DNA from: Blepharisma japonicum
Lineage: Eukaryota; Ciliophora; Heterotrichea; Heterotrichida; Blepharismidae
DNA length: 64,000 nt
Assembly: GCA_949751835.1 (NCBI GenBank)
Contig: CATKHK010000039.1
Span: forward strand, 1-64,000
Direction: 5' to 3'
Part shown: positions 10,717 to 19,354 of the stretch, piece after piece
How the letters are laid out: every line of letters starts with the position of its first letter
How positions within the stretch are numbered: the stretch's first letter is position 1
Program-made: the position numbers and the translations under genes
Notes under the pieces: model-generated
The model's database searches: none
What the model was told of the DNA's origin: nothing
Seen by the model: the letters and a program-made list of their open reading frames with translations, nothing else

Positions 10717-12438
10717 ATGGCGGATGATCTGAATGATTTTGAATCTGAATTTTTATTCAAAAGTAATTACTACTCAGTTAATGAAGACCCAGTTGAGGTT
10801 GCTAGATTTTTGAACCAGACTCTCCGATCAAAAACTGTTTCTCTTCCTAATATGACAATTTCATTTAGAAAATCTTTACCTCTTATAGGAGCGGACACAT
10901 GCCAAAAGATTGCATTAGTTCTTCAAGCTTTATCTTCAGTAAATGCTCCTCCTATAATTTCAATGAGATTGCTTCAGGCTCTATCAGAAATTCCACCTTC
11001 AGGCGATTATAGTCAAGAATTACTTATGGATACAGTAGTAAAGATGTGAAGAGAGATCGAGCCAGACTGCTTAGGAACTTTATTCCATTCATACAACATG
11101 AATGTGCCTGCATCAGAGTATTTTTAATATAGAATTTTTAGCCACGCCACAAATATGTGGAGGAGTGGCAATTTAGCAAAATCAATTAAGCTCTGCAGAG
11201 AGTTTAATTTTTCGGTATTTTTTAATCAGAGTCGACTAGAAAATGAAGAAAATGTTATTTCTACGTTGATAGATAAAGGAAAGCCTGAGCTTATTAAGAC
11301 TTTTGTATCAAAAGACCCAGAACTTGCTAAAAAAGCTGTTAATTCAATGATACCTCATCGTGAATTCCTGAAGTATGCAGCAGATATTGTTAGTGACAAT
11401 GGATTAATACATGAAGATTTCCCTGATCTCGTTATGTATATGAAAAAGAGATCACTAAGATACCATATAATGAGTGGGAAAGTAGGAATTTATAATTTAG
11501 CAGAGATTGCTTCAACTGAAACTGATCTTTTGAAGATTATGATCGAAAGCTTGGCAACTGACTCTAAAAAGGAAAATGCATTATGGATGGGTCAGACTGC
11601 AGCAAATCTAGCAGATGCCTACCCAGAAGTTGTACCTTTATTAAGCCAAGAGGTATACCAAGATTTGATACAAATTCAACCCAATAAAAATAGATTGCCA
11701 GATTATTTTGGCCCTTTACAACCTGAGATAAGTTTATCGCTGAGGCTTTCCCAGGACAGTATTTTCTTTATCGATAGCGAAGAGCTGCTATTAGAAATAA
11801 ATTTACATGGAGACATAGTTGGATTGGATAGCGAATGAAAGCCGACTTTAGTAAATATCAATCCTCAAGTTGCGTTATTACAAATAGGTTTTGAAGATAG
11901 GATATATTTAATAGATATGATTAAACTAGGAGCAAGCCCCATTTTAGATTCAAAGCTGACTGAAATGTTTTCAAATCCTAATATTTTGAAACTTGGCATT
12001 GCTTTTGATGGAGATATGAAAAACTTGAAAAAAAGTTATCGAAACTCAGAATGCTTTAAACATAGCATTAACAACTATATTGATCTCTTGGATTATTATA
12101 AGGAAATTTATAATGAAATGCCAGGTGGGCTTGCTGGACTCTGCGAGCTTGTCTTAGACGCTCACTTATGCAAAGCTCAACAAATGTCTAATTGAGAAAG
12201 AAGGCCATTAAGGCTAGCTCAAATACATTATGCATCACTTGATGCTTTTGTGCTCATTGATATTTACAAAGAAATCCTTGCAAAATCCAAAGCAAACGAT
12301 ACACAATTAAAAGCCTTATTTGAGCATTCCTGCAAAAATTGCCGCAGTAAGCTTCACCAAACTGACGATTGTCCAAAAGGATCAAAATGCAAACTTTGCC
12401 AAAGATTTGGGCACGTAGAAAATGAATGTCCAAATTAA
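10717..12438 (+). CDS. Mut-7/EXD3-like 3'-5' exonuclease with zinc knuckle, 568 aa
   Basis: Two exons (10717-11117 and 11133-12438) are joined by a 15-nt intron. An N-terminal helical region of about 350 residues leads into a DEDDy exonuclease fold. GLDSEWKP carries Asp366 and Glu368, with Trp369 encoded by UGA, so the DxEW motif is only complete in this code. FDGDMKNL is the second motif and YASLDAF (YxxxD) the third. The C-terminus ends in a perfect CCHC knuckle (CKLCQRFGHVENEC, residues 553-566). This order (helical N-half, DnaQ-like domain) is that of C. elegans MUT-7 and animal EXD3, which act in small-RNA pathways or 3' trimming. A role in ciliate small-RNA or RNA turnover is inference. 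Confidence 0.85.
11118..11132 (+). other. 15-nt spliceosomal intron
   Basis: The sequence is GTATTTTTAATATAG. Removing it joins ..PASE to IFSHATNMW.. in frame; leaving it in gives a TAA in frame. Confidence 0.9.
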
Positions 12439-12511
12439 ATAACAAATTTTAAAATTCCATATAAATTTAACGTTAACTTAAATATGAATTTACATATTTA
12501 AATTTGAAAAA

Positions 12512-13138
12512 ATGATACAAGCCTTAACCTATATTTTCTTCTTTTCTCTCTTCTTGATTGCTTATATCAGAAGCAGATCATTAAGAAATTCTTCGAAAAA
12601 GCACGTATATACCAGAGAAATATTTCTTACTTATCAAGACTCATGCATAGAAAAGCCAAATGACTGGCAGCCACTCAAAGAAGTAAAACCAGCCTCAAGC
12701 CAAGCACAATTCATTAGAGAGCCTATCTTTAAACACCAGAGAAAAGAAAAGAATGCAATAAATTTCGAAGAAAAGAATAAAGAAAACTTTATTAGTTCAT
12801 ACAAGCCAAAATTATTTAAGAAAATAGAATGCAATGAAAGTTCAACGACAATTAAGAATAAGACCATTGAGGCCAATGAAAATGATTATTCATGCCTTGT
12901 AAAGCAATCAGTTAAAGACAAGAATTTTTCGCAGGCCTCATTTTACTTGAATGAGATGAACCGTATTGGAATTGATGCTAAAAAGGATTTGATTGACTCT
13001 TATCTTGAAGTATTCAATTCTCAAAGAAAGCCATTGGGATTAATTAAGCAAGCTCAAACACCTGTAAGCTCAAACAATCAGAGATTGGTCTCATTGAATC
13101 CCGATGCCCAAGAATTCAATCCAAGATTTAAATCATAA
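12512..13138 (+). CDS. membrane-anchored protein with C-terminal PAM2 motif, 208 aa
   Basis: Residues 3-20 are a strong hydrophobic segment (signal anchor) followed by RSRSLRNSSKK, which predicts a cytosolic C-terminal part. The middle is Lys/Glu/Asn-rich and disordered, except for about residues 135-167 (KNFSQASFYLNEMNRIGID..), which have the periodicity of one pentatricopeptide-like helical hairpin. The last 17 residues contain SLNPDAQEFNPRF. This matches the PAM2 consensus (LNPxAxxFxP) that binds the MLLE domain of poly(A)-binding protein. A protein tethering PABP/mRNA to an internal membrane is inferred. Confidence 0.7.
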   Translation: MIQALTYIFFFSLFLIAYIRSRSLRNSSKKHVYTREIFLTYQDSCIEKPNDWQPLKEVKPASSQAQFIREPIFKHQRKEKNAINFEEKNKENFISSYKPKLFKKIECNESSTTIKNKTIEANENDYSCLVKQSVKDKNFSQASFYLNEMNRIGIDAKKDLIDSYLEVFNSQRKPLGLIKQAQTPVSSNNQRLVSLNPDAQEFNPRFKS

Positions 13139-13217
13139 GTTTAATAAATTTATGAATAAAAGAAAAATATTTATTTATTTTTTAACTAATATGCAAGAAA
13201 ATTAATGAAAAAATATT

Positions 13218-14051
13218 TTACTTAATAGGATTTGCCACATTGAAAACTTTAGCACCTTCACTGTAATCTTTAGTTGGGTCCCTTTCGCACTCTGGAGGGA
13301 AAACTCTTCTCTTTTCCTCGTAATACTTGTCTCTCCAAGACCCATGTGATAGAGGGTTATAAGTAAGATACAAGTTTCTTCTTGTAGATGCGGATGTGTT
13401 CACATCACTTCTGTGTGGAGCATAGCTGTCAAAAAAGACTAAGTCGCCGCCATGGGCATCAAGAGGAATCCAGTTAAGCTTAGCCTCTATATCTGTGCGG
13501 AGTGAGCCGTCGGAGTTTTGAGGAAGAATTTCTGCTGGGATGTGATGTTGGCGAACGAAATCAAGACCTCCTGATTGTCTAGTATTGGCGTCGATTGGAA
13601 GTAAGACAGTCAACAGTTTCTTGCAGCCAAAGCTCACGAAGGCTGGCTGATCTTGGTGAGCAGCGAAGCCACTTCCTTGTGGAAACTTGAAGTTAATTTT
13701 TTCTTTATAGATGACAGCTTGCTCTCCAAACAAGTCAGAACTCATATCGGTAACCATCCCATAAGAGATTTCTCTGAGTTCAGGGAAAAATGGAAGGAAG
13801 TTCTCCACACGACACAAAAGTCGTTGTCCCTTAGTTACTTCGAAGTATTTCATCCACTTCCCTGGAGTCTCTGGGAGATCTTCCATTTCTTTCGCCCACT
13901 TTTGTAAGTTGTCGGTGATTGACCTTGGCAGAACTTGCTTTGCTACAACAAAGCCTTCTCTATTATAAAAGTCAATTTGATCTTGGTTGAAGTATTTTGG
14001 TTTATATGCAGCTCTTTCTGAAGCAAAATTTCTCAGGATCCTCGACAGCAT
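13218..14051 (-). CDS. phytanoyl-CoA dioxygenase (PhyH) family oxygenase, copy 1, 277 aa
   Basis: This is an Fe(II)/2-oxoglutarate dioxygenase. The metal triad is read as His132-x-Asp134 (AAHQDQPAF) and His213 (APHRSD), with Arg224/225 for 2-oxoglutarate. The start MLSRILRNFASERAAYKPKYF resembles a short mitochondrial presequence. Residues 58-90 (LPETPGKWMKYFE, LLCRVENFLPFF) resemble PHYHD1-like and bacterial PhnY/TmpA-type phosphonate hydroxylases, a hint but not proof of substrate. A second copy at 30225-31058 differs by only three residues (5, 14, 55). Many codons end in C or G, unlike neighbouring genes, suggesting high expression. TATAAAAATAA precedes the ATG. Confidence 0.88.
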   Translation of the reverse strand: MLSRILRNFASERAAYKPKYFNQDQIDFYNREGFVVAKQVLPRSITDNLQKWAKEMEDLPETPGKWMKYFEVTKGQRLLCRVENFLPFFPELREISYGMVTDMSSDLFGEQAVIYKEKINFKFPQGSGFAAHQDQPAFVSFGCKKLLTVLLPIDANTRQSGGLDFVRQHHIPAEILPQNSDGSLRTDIEAKLNWIPLDAHGGDLVFFDSYAPHRSDVNTSASTRRNLYLTYNPLSHGSWRDKYYEEKRRVFPPECERDPTKDYSEGAKVFNVANPIK

Positions 14052-14243
14052 TTATTTTTATAAACCAATTTAATGCCGCACTGAATATCCATATTATTCA
14101 GTGCCGACAGCGAATCATTTTTAGAAGGATTTATCTTTTAATAAATCTAATCTTAATATTTCTCCAAAAAATTATCTTTAGATAATTGTTGAATTTTATT
14201 ATTTTTGTCCTTTATAAATCAAGGAAAGTATGATAAATCAGCT

Positions 14244-14324
14244 GACATCATGGCCGAGTGGTTAAGGCGATAGACTAGAAATCTATTGGGATTTCCCGCG
14301 CAGGTTCGAATCCTGCTGATGTCG
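14244..14324 (+). tRNA. tRNA-Ser (anticodon AGA), copy 1
   Basis: The acceptor stem GACATCA pairs with TGATGTC and the discriminator base is G, as in serine tRNAs. Box A (TGGCCGAGTGG) and box B (GGTTCGAATCC) are canonical. The anticodon loop CTAGAAA sits on a GATAGA/TCTATT stem and gives AGA (inosine-34 would read UCU, UCC and UCA). A long variable arm (GGGATTTCCCGC) is typical of class II tRNAs. There is no intron and no encoded CCA. Confidence 0.95.
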
Positions 14325-14329
14325 TTTTT
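14325..14329 (+). terminator. Pol III T-run terminator
   Basis: Five T residues follow the discriminator base of the first tRNA-Ser directly. Confidence 0.7.
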
Positions 14330-14419
14330 GCATTTTTCAATTTATTCTTTTAAAGGATATCTTGCTTTGCAAATTATTTTCTGTCCTTTATAAATCAAGG
14401 AAAGTATGATAAATCAGCT

Positions 14420-14500
14420 GACATCATGGCCGAGTGGTTAAGGCGATAGACTAGAAATCTATTGGGATTTCCCGCGCAGGTTCGAATCCTGCTGATGTCG
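14420..14500 (+). tRNA. tRNA-Ser (anticodon AGA), copy 2
   Basis: Identical to the first copy along its full length and flanks, with the same internal promoter boxes and long variable arm. It is the second unit of the 176-bp tandem duplication, so both copies should be transcribed equally well. Confidence 0.95.
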
Positions 14501-14505
14501 TTTTT
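14501..14505 (+). terminator. Pol III T-run terminator
   Basis: Five T residues directly follow the second tRNA-Ser, as in the first copy. Confidence 0.7.
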
Positions 14506-14649
14506 GCATTTTTCAATTTATTCTTTTAAAGGTTTCTTGCTTTGTAAAAGTCACAGCAATCATTAATTAGATTCGTAAATCAGCTGTTTTATAAATTTAT
14601 TTTTATTATTTTTTACTTCAGTCTTGAAATGGAATTTTAATAACTTATT

Positions 14650-15216
14650 TTAAAGCTCTCCTGAGTCTGTGATCTTTATCGATGATAGCTCATTTTCAGG
14701 CTTCGACCCATAATCTTCTATTTTCTTCACTACATCAAATCCATCGATTACTTCCCCAAAAACAAGATTTTTTCCATCAAATGAAGGCACTCCTCGAGTA
14801 GTGATGAAAAATTGAGATCCATGTGTGTTGGAACCGTCATTTACCATTGATAGTATTCCAGGTGCAGAGTGGGTAAGCTTAAATTCTTCTGCTGGAAATT
14901 TTTTACCATAAATGCTGACACCTCCATGCCCATCAATGTCCCCTCCTTGAATTAATCTTTTTTTTACTATTTTATTGAATGATGTGCCCTTGTAGTGAAG
15001 TCGAATTCCATCAGAGTTCTCTCCGTTTTCTCCGGTACAAAGGGCACGAAAATTCTCTGCAGCTTTAGGCGCTACTTTAGCATATAGTCCAAATACAATT
15101 CGTCCAGTTGGCTCTCCACCAAGGGAAATGTCAAAATATACTCGGCTTGTTATCTCAGCATCATGAATCCTTGAGAATGCTATTCCTAAAAGACTAATTA
15201 AAATAGACCAAAACAT
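14650..15216 (-). CDS. secretory-pathway cyclophilin (peptidyl-prolyl isomerase), 188 aa
   Basis: A signal peptide (residues 1-15, FWSILISLLGIAFS) precedes one cyclophilin domain: VYFDISLGGEPTGRIVFGLY, FRALCTGENG, RLIQGGDIDGHGG, GSNTHGSQFFITT. It resembles ER cyclophilins (CypB type) but has no KDEL-like tail. The catalytic Arg of cyclophilin A (FHRI) is replaced by Lys82 (FNKI), and the drug-contact Trp position lies in GVPSFDGK without Trp. Reduced isomerase activity and cyclosporin affinity are inferred. TATAAAAAG lies just upstream of the ATG. Confidence 0.9.
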   Translation of the reverse strand: MFWSILISLLGIAFSRIHDAEITSRVYFDISLGGEPTGRIVFGLYAKVAPKAAENFRALCTGENGENSDGIRLHYKGTSFNKIVKKRLIQGGDIDGHGGVSIYGKKFPAEEFKLTHSAPGILSMVNDGSNTHGSQFFITTRGVPSFDGKNLVFGEVIDGFDVVKKIEDYGSKPENELSSIKITDSGEL

Positions 15217-15344
15217 TCTTTTTATAAATTGACAGCATAATTATTCAATATCTATATTGAGCTTTTTTGATTAAAAAAATTAAAAAACACCAGAGTAGTG
15301 AAATATAGCTGTTTTTCTTAAAATTTCTAATTTATACAAGCATC

Positions 15345-17240
15345 ATGTCTGAGAGCGAAGAACAAGAGCCTTATACAGTCCCAATTCAAGGGCCATGGCC
15401 TCCTGTTTTATCATCATCTGAAGAGGAAGACCCATTTGTTGACCGTCTTGAAGATCCTATCAAAGACTCAGAGTTTTCTGTCAAAAACTTATACGATAAA
15501 GTCCTTAAAAAGATATCAAGAGAGCAAAGCTTAGATGAAATCGACAGCGAAAGCAACGAAGAGCATTCTATATCAGAAACAAAAACCCAAGGAGGTCCAA
15601 TACAGCTTGTAAAAGTTAATGAAGATGGGAGATTCGAAGTCTGCAAAAAAGGTGCAAAATTCCTGAAATCATTAAAAGGAAAAATGGGAGTTGTCTCTAT
15701 AGGAGGCCCAACAAGAGGCGGAAAAAGCTTTATATTAAATTTACTTTCTAATGGCACAGGATCTGGATTTGCAGTTGGAAGCAAAGTTCAAGCTTGCACT
15801 CAAGGAATATGAATCTGGGGAGAGCCTGTACAGACATCTGATATGTGCATAATATTTTTGGATTCTGAAGGCTGCAAAAGTGTTGAAAAATCTGCGACTC
15901 ATGATGCGAAAATGTTTGCAATACTGATTCTTTTATCGTCTGTTTTTATTTATAACTCAAAAGGTGTAATTGATGAGCAAGCTGTAAATCAGTTAAGTCT
16001 AGCGACCAGCTTATCTGAGATGATATCTACTAAGGTTTCAGCCTATGACACTGATGAAGATGCTAAGCAGAGACTAGCTGCCTTGGCGCCTAAGTTTGTG
16101 TGACTTTTAAGAGATTTTCATTTAAGTTTGGTTGACGAAGAGGATAACCCAATTTCTTCAAAACAATATATGGAAAATATCCTGAATATGAAAAGCATGT
16201 ATGGAAGAAATCCAGAAAAATACGCAAAAATAAGACAGGAAATATTGGATCTTTTTAGAGATAGAGATTGCATTACATTACCAAGACCAATTGATCAAGA
16301 AAGACAGTTGGAGCTTCTTAATGAGCATGATCTTAACACCTTGAGACCAAAGTTCAAAAAAGGCTTTGAAAGGTTGCAGTATTCAGCCTTGCAGCAATGT
16401 CCAAGTAAAAAGTTTGATGGGCTTGATATGAGCGGAAGAAATCTCTTAGGCTTGCTATATGAATTTATAAAAGCTATTAATGATGGGGTTGTTCCAAATA
16501 TAAACAGCACTTGGAGTCAAGTTATGAAAAACCAGTATGAAGAGCTACTGGAGGATATTAAAAAGAAATATACAAAGGGAAGAAATGTTGAAATCCAAGA
16601 GATGCCATATGAAACAGGAGATCTGCTCATGAGACTCCAGACTTCGAAAGATAGAGCCCTTGCACTCTTCAGAGATGTCTCGCTTAGAGATGAAGGGCTT
16701 GAAGAAGTGTGCAGAGAAGATTTCGAGCTGTATTATCAAGACGATATTAATTTCACACAAAAAGCAAACCTTGCAGCGTCTGAGGCTTACAATTTATCTC
16801 TTATTGAAAAGCTCTTCAAAGAAATAATCATTAATCTAGACCAAGGAAAATACACCAATCGCTTTGAGTCCTTAGATGACGATTGAGCAAACGCAATGAA
16901 GCAATATGAAAAGCTATCAAAAGGGCCTGGAAAATTCTCTGCAATTAGTGAGTTTTCTAGGAAAAACCAACACTCAGCATTTGCGAGGCTATTCCAAGAT
17001 ACGATTGAGAACTATGAAAATGAAATTAAAACCCTTCGTAAGAACCAAAAGAAATATGAAAAAGAAATATATGAAAACAAGCTGAAAAATTCTGATGATG
17101 TAACAAGACTTGTTTATGACCATGTAATATCTATTCAGATAAATAATGTAGAGAACGAGCTTGGAATTGTTATTAGTGATAAGGATAAGCTAGAAGAAGT
17201 TCTTGAGAAGATTGAAAAAGAAATTCTGAATGCATTGTAA
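15345..17240 (+). CDS. GBP/atlastin-like large GTPase, 631 aa
   Basis: This is a GB1/RHD3-type GTPase of the dynamin superfamily. The P-loop is GGPTRGGKSFILNLL (about 120-134). The switch I region ACTQGIWIW matches the GBP TxGIW motif, with Trp156 encoded by UGA. G3 is LDSEG at 172-176 and the RD motif is WLLRDFHL (UGA Trp253, Arg256, Asp257). A third UGA occurs near residue 515. The C-terminal 370 residues are helical with a coiled-coil end (residues about 560-625). The N-terminal 85 residues are acidic and Ser-rich. I see no C-terminal membrane anchor or CaaX box, so it resembles soluble GBPs more than atlastins. Confidence 0.88.
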
Positions 17241-17436
17241 CTTTTACATAGAAAAAAGAAAAAAACTGTTATTCAGAGAAAAGACTCGAGTGATAAAACT
17301 AAGCATAAAGGAAAGTCTTGTGGAATCTGCACTTCTTTTTAATATTTTTTACTCAAAAAATCTGAATCTTATAATATTTAAAGATTTTTTAATATTAAGA
17401 GTTAAAGCAACCTTATAAATTTGTTAAGGTATTTTG

Positions 17437-18282
17437 TTAATTAAATCCTTTTGATCTTAATGCTTGCAAAACTAGATCTAAAAACTCATCAGAATTAGCC
17501 AAGGCTACAATCGCTTCTTTTAGCTTCTCTCTTCCTAAATTTGAAGTTTCCTCATCTTCAAATTGTATTCCTTTTTGAAAGAATTCAGGCTTTAAAATAT
17601 TTTCTTCAGGCTGCTTTATCAGTGCTGTAGGCTTGAACTCTGGCTGTTTAGGTTCTCTAAATTCTGGCTGTTTTTGCTCTCTGTATTCTTGCTGCTTTTG
17701 TTCTCTATATTCTGGCTGTTTTGGCTCTCTGTATTCTTGTTGTTTTGGCTCTCTATACTCTTGCTGCTTCGTCTCTCTATATTCTTGCTGCTTTGATTCT
17801 CTAAACTCTTGCTGTTTTGGCTCTGAAATTGAGTCGGGGGATCTAGAATTTACAATGAGCTGGCTTTCTCCTCCAATATCAAGTAAGCTTTTCAGCATGC
17901 GCGATTGTGAATCAATATGTTGTATTTCCCCCAGCTTGTTCAAAAGTTGGTCAAGTAGTTCAGCAGAAGGAGACCAAATCCCATAGACTCCTTTATTTCT
18001 ATCACGAATGTACAGCAACTGTGGCATTTTTTTGTCAAATTGGGCCTCCATAGAAACTGGCTGATGGAAATTTGAAAGAGTCTGCTTATTTAAGATCGTT
18101 ATATAGAAATACGGTTCTTGGCTACGTTTGACAAGCAGCAATGGGCCTTCAATATCACCTTTCTTTCACACTTTATCAGGCTCGTCAAATAGATAATAAG
18201 CTGCATGTGGGATTTCAAAGATAACGTCGATGATTGCTTTATCGACTCTTCTTTGTAGCATAGATATTAGAGAGCTGTCCAT
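17437..18282 (-). CDS. DCP1: mRNA decapping enzyme subunit DCP1, 281 aa
   Basis: An EVH1-type domain spans residues 1-120. YLFDEPDKVWKKGDIEGPLL, with Trp39 encoded by UGA, and YIRDRNKGVYGIWSP match the DCP1 signatures WEKTDVEGTLF and YGIWFY. The middle (156-216) is a tandem octapeptide repeat, KQQEYREP and variants. The C-terminal 30 residues (REKLKEAIVALANSDEFLDL) resemble the DCP1 trimerisation helix. DCP1 activates DCP2 to remove mRNA caps in P-bodies. Length is close to small DCP1s of lower eukaryotes. The repeat makes the linker variable; the two end domains are the diagnostic parts. Confidence 0.87.
17635..17817 (-). repeat. 24-bp coding tandem repeat in DCP1
   Basis: Seven full copies and one partial copy encode KQ(Q/P)E(Y/F)RE(P/Q/T/S). 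DNA copies vary mainly at synonymous or Q/P sites. An antisense frame over this stretch gives a spurious Cys/Ser-rich repeat protein. Confidence 0.85.
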
Positions 18283-18334
18283 CTGCAAAATATATTGATT
18301 TTTTATTATGGGTACAGATTATTTTTATGAAAAT

Positions 18335-19030
18335 TTACTTGCCGAACCTCCCTTCCCATATGGATCCAGATTTCAGACTGCTCTCATTATCTTCGTCTTC
18401 TTCTTTAAGCTCTTCTAGCTTAGGTCTGTAAATATACTGAATTGATTCTTTATTAAGAATCAGGTTTTCTTGCATTTTGGAAGTTTTTTCGTCTTCTTCA
18501 GCATTGCCGATTACTTCTAAATGGACACTGTGAACGCGAGTCCTTCTCTGCCTGTTGATGACCATAATAACTCTCCACAGGAGAATAATATTCCTGAGAA
18601 CAAGAACCATGATCCCAATAACTCCTTCTACATCATCCAGCAGAGATCGAGAAGTAAATGCTAAAATGATTTCTGTCATACAAAGCATTGATAGCACAAC
18701 ATCACATACATTGCTACACTCAGTAAAAAATTTCTTAGGTCCTAATAAATACATTCTGATGCAAACCTCTGCGACAATTGTACAACCGATCGCAACTTCT
18801 ATAACCATAAATCATGATTCCTCTAATTATAAGTTACTGGGAAACGATCCAAAGTGTACGAGTACTCATATCATGCTAAATAGACAAAGCAAAATTTGGA
18901 GAGTAAAAAATATTCGAGCTGTCTTCGAGAAATAAAATCTGTTAATTCATGCTCTGCACATAGAAGTCTTGTTCTTGTAGGAAGAAGTGGGAGAGTATGA
19001 GACTGGAAAAAAGCTATAGTTTTGCTCCAT
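18335..19030 (-). CDS. voltage-sensor-domain-only membrane protein, 226 aa
   Basis: Two exons (19030-18838 and 18822-18335) flank a 15-nt intron. There are four predicted membrane helices: S1 about 38-60, S2 about 69-92, S3 about 103-121, S4 about 131-155. S2 has VAEVCIRMYLLGPKKFF (Glu83) and S3 has NVCDVVLS (Asp105), the acidic counter-charges of voltage sensors. S4 (VLRNIILLWRVIMVINRQRR) carries Arg141, Arg148, Arg155 and Arg157/158. No S5-pore-S6 follows; the rest is an acidic cytosolic tail. This is the architecture of Hv1, TMEM266 and similar lone voltage sensors. Whether it conducts protons or only senses voltage is unknown. Confidence 0.72.
18823..18837 (-). other. 15-nt spliceosomal intron
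   Basis: On the coding strand: GTAACTTATAATTAG. Splicing joins ..GSFP to KESWFM.. in frame; retention introduces an in-frame TAA. Confidence 0.85.
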
Positions 19031-19354
19031 AGAAATTATATGTATAATTTGTCATGAACTGAAATCAACATTCAATTAGCACAGAAATCATATAGAGAAA
19101 AACAAGCACAGAAAATTTATTTACACAGTATATCCAGAGATAAAAGTCAAAAAATACCTAATAATTCCCTCAGAAGGGTTTAAGTAGCTTCTAGAATGGT
19201 AGATTTTCCATAATTATTTATTAAGCAAATTCTGAAAATCATATAATATGACTCATCAGGATTTTCAATTCGCATGTCTTCTTCAGCTATGCTTTAATTA
19301 ATTCTAATAAATCTAACTTAATTAATTGTAGAATGTTATTTAAGATACACAAAA
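19031..19354. other. intergenic, nothing recognised
   Basis: This is a 324-bp AT-rich gap between two minus-strand genes. No frame or RNA structure was recognised. Confidence 0.45.

Larger units (their letters stand above)
14207..14532 (+). repeat. tandem duplication carrying two tRNA-Ser genes
   Basis: A 150-bp unit at 14207-14356 recurs without any difference I can see at 14383-14532, a period of 176 bp. The 26-bp spacer is itself similar to the sequence after the second unit. The unit covers about 37 bp of 5' flank, the whole tRNA, the T-run terminator and about 30 bp of 3' flank. Perfect identity in both gene and flanks indicates a recent duplication. Confidence 0.92.

Noticed and set aside
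15345-17240. Four separate genes in the GTPase region
   Set aside because: Breaks are UGA codons at conserved Trp; motifs run G1-G3-RD across them in one frame.
17633-17986. Plus-strand Cys/Ser repeat protein
   Set aside because: It is the antisense reading of the DCP1 octapeptide repeat.
18335-18808. Shorter three-helix protein from ATG 18808
   Set aside because: A 15-nt intron restores an upstream exon with S1, giving a full voltage-sensor fold.
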